Source: Bacillota bacterium (GTDB taxonomy: Bacteria; Bacillota; Clostridia; Clostridiales; Clostridiaceae). Taken from it: a stretch of 30,862 nucleotides of DNA. The notes beneath the pieces are model-generated. The model was not told the origin of the DNA, did not search any database, and worked only from the letters and a program-made list of their open reading frames with translations. This document shows, in pieces, positions 25,690 through 30,862 of the stretch. The number at the start of each line of letters is the position of its first letter. Position 1 is the stretch's first letter. The translations under genes and the position numbers were made by a program. The stretch spans positions 1 through 30,862 of the forward strand of contig JAUZPI010000051.1 of NCBI GenBank assembly GCA_030706015.1, given 5' to 3'.

Positions 25690-25733
25690 ACAAAATGTAA
25701 GCCAGAAAAATGGTAACGCATTTTGTTTTTTTT
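25690..25733 (+). terminator. Terminator-like hairpin in the leader of the serine hydrolase gene
   Basis: ACAAAATG (25690-25697) pairs with CATTTTGT (25719-25726) and runs into seven more T's. It ends about 36 nt before the ATG at 25770, so it may stop incoming transcription or act as an attenuator. The rest of 25415-25689 contains only the minus-strand promoter described separately. Confidence 0.45.
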
Positions 25734-25769
25734 GTATACTCAAATAAGAACATTAAGGAGGTATGCAAA

Positions 25770-27323
25770 ATGAAAAAGAAATTATTATCTGATATGACTG
25801 TATTGTTAATTGCATTCATAATATCGGTGGCTGTTGCTAATTTAGTGACAAACTTTGATCATTCAGAAATATATTCTGCTAAAAACTATAATGAATTTAC
25901 AGAAAAACTTAATAAAGAAATGCTAAGCTGGATGCATAAGTACAAGGTACCCGGTGTTGCTATAGGTTTAATTCAGGATGATAAAATTGTATGGCAAAAG
26001 GGATATGGAGTTGCGGATAAGGACTCTAATACAAAAGTAACTACAGATACTGTTTTTAGAATAGCCTCTATATCTAAGCCTATTACCTCTTGGGGGATAA
26101 TGCATCTTGTTGATGAAAGGAAAATTGACTTAGATGCACCAGTAGAAAAATACCTCACCCGCTGGCATATTCCAAAGTCGAAATTTGATTCAAATGAAGT
26201 TACTATAAGAAGATTATTAAGTCATACAGCAGGATTTACAGTAGAAGCCTCTCCAGGATATGACCCAGGTAAACCATTACCCACTATAGAACAATCACTT
26301 TCAGGAATTGCAGGGGATCAGTGGGCTGTTAAGTTAGAATATAAACCAGGCACTAAATTTCAATACTCAGGAGGAGGGTATTCAATTTTACAATTAGTTA
26401 TTGAAGAAGTAACTGGACAAAAATTTGCAGACTATATGCAATCAGAAATATTTAGGCCTCTTAATTTAAGTAATACAAGATATGATAGAAACTTTGGGAA
26501 AGGTACAGTTATTGCTACTGCTTATTCTGGAACAGATAAACCTATAATAGACAGACCATGGATAGAGCAAGCTTCAGGCGGCGTCTATACTAATGTAACA
26601 GATCTTGCAGCATTTACTGCAGCATGTATGAAAGGTTCTGATGGAAAATCAGCAGGGAGAGGTGTTGTAAAACCAGCTACACTTGAAGAGATGTTTTCAC
26701 CTCAGAAAAACACAGAAAGTGTTTTTGGTGTATATGGGCTTGGGTTCATTCCAGAAACCTTGAATAATGGGGAGAAGTTAATTTCACATTCTGGTGATAT
26801 AACAGGATGGAATGCTCAAATTGCATTTTTACCTAAAGAAAAGAGCGGAATTGTAATTCTTACAAATAGTGATGCAGGATATTATTTTAAATCTGATGTG
26901 CTAGGTGTTTGGAGTAAGTGGAGGACAGGATGCTATAATAATGAAGCTAATTTTTTGAGAGTTATGCAGTTAACATTAACTGCAATAGCAGGTTTTTTTA
27001 CCGTTCTGTTTTTATACTATATAATGGGAATAGTAAGGAAAATTAAAAACAAAGAGATAGCCTATTCACCAATATTTAATAAGAAACCCAAGTTTAAAGC
27101 TTGGGCAAGAGTTATATTGTTAGCTATGCTATTATTATTTTGGTATTTTGTTTTTTATTCAGATATTCTTTTTAAATATATATTTGATATAGATGATTAC
27201 TTGCTTTTTACATTTTTTTCACCAGAATTTTTTTGGGTTACTTTGATTATTACAATTTTCATAAGTACTTCTATCTTCTTAAATTTATTTACTACTAAGC
27301 TGTATATAGAAATCAGCAAATAG
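25770..27323 (+). CDS. Membrane-anchored beta-lactamase-fold (class C) serine hydrolase
   Basis: 517 residues from ATG 25770, which has AAGGAGGT 8 nt upstream; a longer in-frame ATG at 25710 lies within the hairpin and is unlikely. One N-terminal membrane segment (about 8-27) is followed by an extracellular penicillin-binding-protein/class C beta-lactamase fold. Nucleophile Ser100 and Lys103 lie in SISK, Tyr199-Ser-Gly lies in FQYSGGGYS, and an ISHSGDITGW motif supplies the third catalytic element. Three C-terminal membrane helices follow (LTAIAGFFTVLFLYY, ARVILLAMLLLFWYF, FFWVTLIITIFISTS). Members act as D-aminopeptidases, esterases or cell-wall peptide hydrolases; substrate is unknown. Confidence 0.9.
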   Translation: MKKKLLSDMTVLLIAFIISVAVANLVTNFDHSEIYSAKNYNEFTEKLNKEMLSWMHKYKVPGVAIGLIQDDKIVWQKGYGVADKDSNTKVTTDTVFRIASISKPITSWGIMHLVDERKIDLDAPVEKYLTRWHIPKSKFDSNEVTIRRLLSHTAGFTVEASPGYDPGKPLPTIEQSLSGIAGDQWAVKLEYKPGTKFQYSGGGYSILQLVIEEVTGQKFADYMQSEIFRPLNLSNTRYDRNFGKGTVIATAYSGTDKPIIDRPWIEQASGGVYTNVTDLAAFTAACMKGSDGKSAGRGVVKPATLEEMFSPQKNTESVFGVYGLGFIPETLNNGEKLISHSGDITGWNAQIAFLPKEKSGIVILTNSDAGYYFKSDVLGVWSKWRTGCYNNEANFLRVMQLTLTAIAGFFTVLFLYYIMGIVRKIKNKEIAYSPIFNKKPKFKAWARVILLAMLLLFWYFVFYSDILFKYIFDIDDYLLFTFFSPEFFWVTLIITIFISTSIFLNLFTTKLYIEISK

Positions 27324-27459
27324 GATTAACAGTAGATGTATGGAGTAGAATTGAAGTTGGATGAGCAAACAGTAATACTTGATTTGATTAAAAATTAAAC
27401 TTGACTACGATGTAAGATCAAAGCGTACTATATACTTATAATAAAAAAAGTAATGTGTA

Positions 27460-27486
27460 ACCAATCCACACAAAAGTCATAATGTA
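27460..27486 (+). promoter_or_regulatory. SigK-like promoter of the DUF6438-like gene
   Basis: AC (27460-27461), a 16-bp spacer and CATAATGTA (27478-27486) match AC-N16/17-CATAnnnTA. The -10 ends 48 nt before ATG 27534, leaving room for the AGGAGA ribosome site. Confidence 0.55.
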
Positions 27487-27533
27487 TAATGAGTCGCCCT
27501 ATTTGAAAAGCAATTTTATAGGAGATTATATAA

Positions 27534-28148
27534 ATGTTCAGGAAAGTAACCTTGGAGAGAACAATGTGCTTTGGAGATTGTCCTGTATACCGGATTGAAA
27601 TAGATGATACAGGAAAGGTCATATGGGAAGGAAAGAAATATGTTGCAAAACCAGGAAGATATGAATGGACCATTCCTAAGGAGAAGATTGATGAATTAAA
27701 CAGCGCAATAGATAAATTCGGATATAAAAATTACAAGTACAACACTATAGATGGATCCAAAACGGATTTTCCAAGTGTCATAACCTCTGTATTATTTGAT
27801 AATGGTTACTATAGAAAAATTAATCATTATCTTGGCGATACATTGGAAGATAACAGGTTAACGGAATTTGAAAACGAAATTGATAGAATTGCAGGCACGG
27901 AAGATTATATACACGGAAGTAGCAGTGAAACTATGGCACGGAAAGCTAGTAATATATTTTTACGATATCCCTGCTGCCCGTATTACTGGGGCATTAGCCC
28001 ACAGTTTGACGACAGGCAGGGTGGGGTTTCTTCCCAGGCTATTAATATAAGCGATATATATGCTGTTTTCGATTGCAATGATTATGAGGGATTCAACAAA
28101 GTATGGACAGAGAGGTATACACGTCGGAATAATAGAGAAGAGAGATAG
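27534..28148 (+). CDS. DUF6438-like protein with Cys-Pro-Tyr tail, probable spore protein
   Basis: A 204-residue protein. The N-terminal domain (about 1-120) begins VTLERTMCFGDCPVYRIEI, the characteristic DUF6438 opening with paired Cys12 and Cys16, followed by a GKVIWEGKKYV beta hairpin. The function of DUF6438 is not known. After residue 125 an extra tail contains NIFLRYPCCPYYWGISPQFD (about 140-160), whose YPCCPYY resembles segments in both flanking spore-type genes. No signal peptide or membrane segment is seen. ATG 27534 follows AGGAGA. The upstream SigK-like promoter supports late mother-cell expression. It converges on the 341-aa gene at a strong hairpin. Confidence 0.75.
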   Translation: MFRKVTLERTMCFGDCPVYRIEIDDTGKVIWEGKKYVAKPGRYEWTIPKEKIDELNSAIDKFGYKNYKYNTIDGSKTDFPSVITSVLFDNGYYRKINHYLGDTLEDNRLTEFENEIDRIAGTEDYIHGSSSETMARKASNIFLRYPCCPYYWGISPQFDDRQGGVSSQAINISDIYAVFDCNDYEGFNKVWTERYTRRNNREER

Positions 28149-28204
28149 TATATGAATCTGTAAACTTGACAGGCATATTACGAGCAACACTTGTATACAT
28201 GTAT

Positions 28205-28248
28205 AAATAGTCCGCATAGTGAATTAGTTTTCACTATACGGACTATTT
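28205..28248. terminator. Strong bidirectional terminator
   Basis: Arms at 28205-28223 and 28230-28248 pair over 19 bp with one mismatch around a 6-nt loop; the stem core is TAGTCCG/CGGACTA. A-rich and T-rich flanks suit termination of both convergent genes. Confidence 0.9.
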
Positions 28249-28293
28249 ATATACGTATTACTTGTACCTAGATTTTAGGAGTTTGCTGGCGGT

Positions 28294-29319
28294 TTATATC
28301 GTCGGGCAGTTTGGATTGTATGGACAGCACGAATAGTATGGATTTAAATATGGAGAGTATGGCATTTGCATTTTAGCTCGGCTGCTATTTCTATCAGTGA
28401 AGTGCTTAGCGATAACATATTCACCTTCGCCCTCGCCTTCATCTTCTTCTGGGGGTAGTTCAGTTGTTTTCTTTTGCTCGTAACATACTATTTTTCTTAT
28501 CCGCTTAAAGGAAATAGGCCCACGACCTTCCAAGGTAACATATTGCTGATCTTCATGGCTTATAACCTTTGCCCAAAATTCGGTATCTTCCACAGTCCAG
28601 ATATAAACCCATCTGCTCCCGCTTTCGCAATTAATTAATATATTTTCTATTTGCAATGGTCTATAATTAGGACCTATTGGTTCAACAGGAGTATAATCAG
28701 GTTTTCCTTCTCCAGATCCAGCCATTTCTATCGGGGGCCCTTCCATCCCCGGTTCATCTCTTTCGACGAAATTTTGAAACGTATTTACCGGATTCCAAGG
28801 AAAATACGTTCCGTAATTAAATTGATATGGGTTATAGCCATAAAGTGTAGGCATTAATTTTCCGTTACAGCCACATTCTTCATACTGATATTCATAAGAA
28901 TCTCCGTTTCTCACTCTTCTACGTCTCATACATTTAAGATCAGATATTTTTGTATATTCATGTAATTCATCACCGCCATCTGCTACATTTATTCCGTATA
29001 AGCTATCACGTCCTGCTTCAAAATCCCTTACGGTAAACGTTCTACCACTGTCAAGTGTTACCTGAAGCCTAGGATTTTCGCTCACGTCGTTGCAATGTTC
29101 AACTGCCCTTCGTACGAATCTAGGATCCCTAATTGCATAAGCCCCTGATGGCAATTTTGGTGGGTATTCTTCAATAACTTCATATCCACCTTCTTCTTGC
29201 CTGTTATAAAAATTTTGATAGTAAGGACAATAGTAGGGATAATAGTAATTTTGAAAATCATAAGCTCCCCGTTGCATGTAAGGGTACTGGTGAAAATAAT
29301 TGTTGTAGCAGCAATACAT
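28294..29319 (-). CDS. Tyr/Cys-rich 341-aa protein, probable spore coat or exosporium component
   Basis: No named family is recognised. The N-terminus (about 1-42) is highly Tyr-rich with YYYPYYCPYYQNFY. Two beta-rich units follow, one around LQVTLDSGRTFTVRDFEAG (about 83-102) and one around VTLEGRGPISFKRIRKIVC (about 265-285). An acidic Glu/Gly run lies near 296-307, and the end is PYYSCCPYNPNCPTI. Tyr/Cys-rich termini suit oxidative or disulfide cross-linking in spore outer layers. ATG 29319 follows GGAGGAGG. A SigK-like promoter lies upstream. Spore location is inference from composition plus promoter. Confidence 0.75.
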   Translation of the reverse strand: MYCCYNNYFHQYPYMQRGAYDFQNYYYPYYCPYYQNFYNRQEEGGYEVIEEYPPKLPSGAYAIRDPRFVRRAVEHCNDVSENPRLQVTLDSGRTFTVRDFEAGRDSLYGINVADGGDELHEYTKISDLKCMRRRRVRNGDSYEYQYEECGCNGKLMPTLYGYNPYQFNYGTYFPWNPVNTFQNFVERDEPGMEGPPIEMAGSGEGKPDYTPVEPIGPNYRPLQIENILINCESGSRWVYIWTVEDTEFWAKVISHEDQQYVTLEGRGPISFKRIRKIVCYEQKKTTELPPEEDEGEGEGEYVIAKHFTDRNSSRAKMQMPYSPYLNPYYSCCPYNPNCPTI

Positions 29320-29366
29320 AACAAGCCTCCTCCTATTACTTTTTGCTATATAAATCGCTTACAGAT

Positions 29367-29394
29367 TATAATATGGTATAAGACAGCTGCATGT
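29367..29394 (-). promoter_or_regulatory. SigK-like promoter of the 341-aa gene
   Basis: On the minus strand AC (29394-29393), a 17-bp spacer and CATATTATA (29375-29367) match AC-N16/17-CATAnnnTA. The -10 ends 48 nt before ATG 29319. Confidence 0.6.
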
Positions 29395-29453
29395 TACTGA
29401 CTGCCTCACTGAATGTATCCGTTTTGAGGTGCAAGGCTTAAAAATAATAACAC

Positions 29454-29481
29454 GTATATGACTTGAAAATTTACATACATT
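29454..29481 (+). promoter_or_regulatory. SigE-like promoter of the 142-aa gene
   Basis: CATACATT (29474-29481) matches the SigE -10 consensus exactly, and GTATATG (29454-29460) is an approximate -35 with a 13-bp spacer. Transcription would begin at or just before the GGAGGTGG ribosome site (29489-29496), which is tight and lowers confidence. Confidence 0.35.
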
Positions 29482-29500
29482 ATCTATTGGAGGTGGAGAT

Positions 29501-29929
29501 ATGAATAGTAATATTGAACTATTAAATTACATTCATCAAAATTCTCAAATGGGCAGAATTGCAGTGGAACAGACATATAGAGAAGTAGAAGATGAAAATT
29601 TTAAACAGTTGTTACAGTCACAAATTAATGAATATGAGAAAATATATGATAAGGCTGAAGAAAAAATTCAAAAAGAAGGCGGGAAAGCAAAAGAAAACAG
29701 TCCAATAAGAAAAATACAGTCGTACATAATGATAAATCTAAATACCATAAATGATAAATCCCCATCACATATTGCACAATTGATTATACGGGGGGCTACA
29801 ATGGGAGTTATAGATATTACAAAGAGAATTAAAGAATATAGAGAAGTTGATGAAGAAATACTTGAATTGGCAAATGACCTGCTGAAATTTGAACAAAGAA
29901 ACATTGAGGAATTAAAGAAGTTTCTCTAA
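29501..29929 (+). CDS. Small helical protein, ferritin-like architecture, unknown function
   Basis: A 142-residue soluble protein predicted to be nearly all helix. It starts NSNIELLNYIHQNSQMGRIA and ends with a charged coil. A central segment SPSHIAQLIIRGATMGVIDITKRI resembles clostridial hypothetical proteins with a four-helix, ferritin-like plan (DUF2383/DUF3231-like). No iron ligand set (ExxH pairs) is evident. ATG 29501 follows GGAGGTGG. It is monocistronic, with a possible SigE-type promoter. Role unknown. Confidence 0.8.
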   Translation: MNSNIELLNYIHQNSQMGRIAVEQTYREVEDENFKQLLQSQINEYEKIYDKAEEKIQKEGGKAKENSPIRKIQSYIMINLNTINDKSPSHIAQLIIRGATMGVIDITKRIKEYREVDEEILELANDLLKFEQRNIEELKKFL

Positions 29930-30038
29930 TAATCTATTCATAATATATTTACAAATATAGACGGAGAATTTTTGACGGCTGCTGTACTGCGATTAATTTA
30001 TGATAATGAATATTGTAACAGATATATGTATATCCTGC

Positions 30039-30065
30039 ACCACTAGAAAATATTATCATACTATA
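30039..30065 (+). promoter_or_regulatory. SigK-like promoter of the WG-repeat gene
   Basis: AC (30039-30040), a 16-bp spacer and CATACTATA (30057-30065) match AC-N16/17-CATAnnnTA. The -10 ends 34 nt before the GTG at 30099. Confidence 0.55.
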
Positions 30066-30098
30066 TTTATAACAGCAAAATTTTAAGAGGGTTTTATT

Positions 30099-30862
30099 GT
30101 GTGGAGAAGTTTATGCATATTGGACATTGTTCAAAGTTTTATACCACCGTGGGGAGAATTGATTATATTAGAGAAACCCTACAGAAGAGCGGCAATTGAA
30201 GTACTAGATATAGATGGAGATGGGTTACCAGAGGTATGTGCATATTATAAGTGGAAGCAAGAAAAATATATACTAATATTAAAAAACTATTATGGAGTAT
30301 GGTATTTATCAGCAAATAACAAATTGGAGAAAAGTTTAAGAATTGATGATCAATTAAATGCGGGAGTGGTAAATCCTTACTCAGCAAAGATAAAAACTTT
30401 AAATGGAGTAAAGTGGGGGTTTATAGACAATAAAGGAAGTTTTGTAATTAAACCTAATTTTGATTATGCTTTTGATTTTCAGGATAATGGACTTGCTATA
30501 GTAGGTGTTAGTGATGTTTATGGTATTATAAATACCTCTGGAAATTATGTTGTAGTTCCTAAGTACGATTTTATTGATCAATTTTCTGAAGGGCGTGCAG
30601 TAGCTACAAGCAATGCAAAATCTATATTAATTGATGAAAGGGGAGAAGTATTAAATACAAGGGATTATGATTTTATAGGGAGCTTTAAAAATGGAAGAGC
30701 TTTAGCATCGGGTTTCAATGAGGAAGGAAAATATCTTTATGGATATTTAGATAGACAAGGAAAAGAGGTAATACCTCTTCAATATGAATTTGCCAGCGAT
30801 TTTGTAGATGGAAAAGCAGTAGTTAAGATTAAGGACAATGAGTATGCCCTGATAGGCCCCAA
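30099..30862 (+). CDS. WG (KWG) repeat protein, 3'-truncated by window edge
   Basis: The frame starts at GTG 30099, 7 nt after AAGAGGG (30085-30091), and is open to the window end, giving 254 residues so far. Residues 1-85 form a lead-in with WGELIILEKPYRRAA and VLDIDGDGLPEV, an FG-GAP/VCBS-like Asp-rich loop. After that come WG-type repeats: VKWGFIDNKGSFVIKPNFDY, then VYGIINTSGNYVVVPKYDF, then YGYLDRQGKEVIPLQYEF, each about 40-50 residues apart. WG repeats form beta-hairpin scaffolds and are common in clostridial and Bacteroidetes proteins. There is no signal peptide. The SigK-like promoter suggests a mother-cell role. Confidence 0.85.
   Translation, partial: MWRSLCILDIVQSFIPPWGELIILEKPYRRAAIEVLDIDGDGLPEVCAYYKWKQEKYILILKNYYGVWYLSANNKLEKSLRIDDQLNAGVVNPYSAKIKTLNGVKWGFIDNKGSFVIKPNFDYAFDFQDNGLAIVGVSDVYGIINTSGNYVVVPKYDFIDQFSEGRAVATSNAKSILIDERGEVLNTRDYDFIGSFKNGRALASGFNEEGKYLYGYLDRQGKEVIPLQYEFASDFVDGKAVVKIKDNEYALIGP

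Noticed and set aside
25660..25700. A BlaI/MecI-type operator (TTACA...GTAA) before the beta-lactamase-fold gene.
   Set aside because: Only the TTAC/GTAA arms match, spacing differs from known operators, and no blaI/blaR genes are nearby; the enzyme is also not a proven beta-lactamase.
1..30862. CRISPR arrays, tRNA or rRNA genes and retron-type structures.
   Set aside because: No regularly spaced repeats, no cloverleaf-type sequence with a CCA end, no rRNA motifs and no reverse transcriptase gene were found on either strand by eye.

Overview
The window reads as chromosomal DNA of a low-GC, endospore-forming Firmicute, most likely a Clostridium or close relative. The evidence is strong A+T bias, AGGAGG-type ribosome sites, the gene families present, and a right-hand block of genes preceded by SigK/SigE-like sporulation promoters. 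No species can be named from the sequence alone.

Left flank (1-4880) is housekeeping: the 3' part of a DUF4380-like gene, a convergent LTA-synthase-family membrane sulfatase, a small RDD-like membrane protein and the 23S rRNA m5U methyltransferase rlmD. rlmD is followed by a small relic resembling its own C-terminus, then a clean terminator.

Middle (4900-20920) is a dense defence island. A type I restriction-modification operon (hsdM-hsdS ... hsdR) carries an ABC/SMC-type ATPase gene and an HNH nuclease gene between hsdS and hsdR. This ATPase/HNH pair resembles the Septu (PtuA/PtuB) logic, or a restriction-associated ATPase module. Next come a PD-(D/E)XK nuclease fused to a RAMA-like domain, a cluster of three hairpins, an oppositely oriented solitary HsdR-N-type nuclease-domain protein, and a translationally coupled mcrB-mcrC pair. 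Together these could recognise unmodified DNA (type I), modified DNA (McrBC, perhaps RAMA) and some other cue (ATPase/HNH).

Transition zone (20920-24080) is decayed accessory DNA: a transposase relic with in-frame stops (ISL3-like), a frameshifted SUKH/SMI1-KNR4 immunity-type gene with a possible toxin C-terminal scrap upstream, an Rpn/PD-(D/E)XK transposase-family gene, and long gene-poor stretches.

Right flank (24080-30862) looks like a late-sporulation locus. Four genes (a 444-aa protein, a DUF6438-like protein, a Tyr/Cys-rich 341-aa protein and a WG-repeat protein running off the end) each have an AC-N16/17-CATAnnnTA motif 29-48 nt before their start codons. A fifth gene (142 aa, helical) has a SigE-like motif. 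Three of the proteins share short Tyr/Pro/Cys clusters, which suggests spore coat or exosporium components. A membrane-anchored class C beta-lactamase-fold serine hydrolase lies among them.
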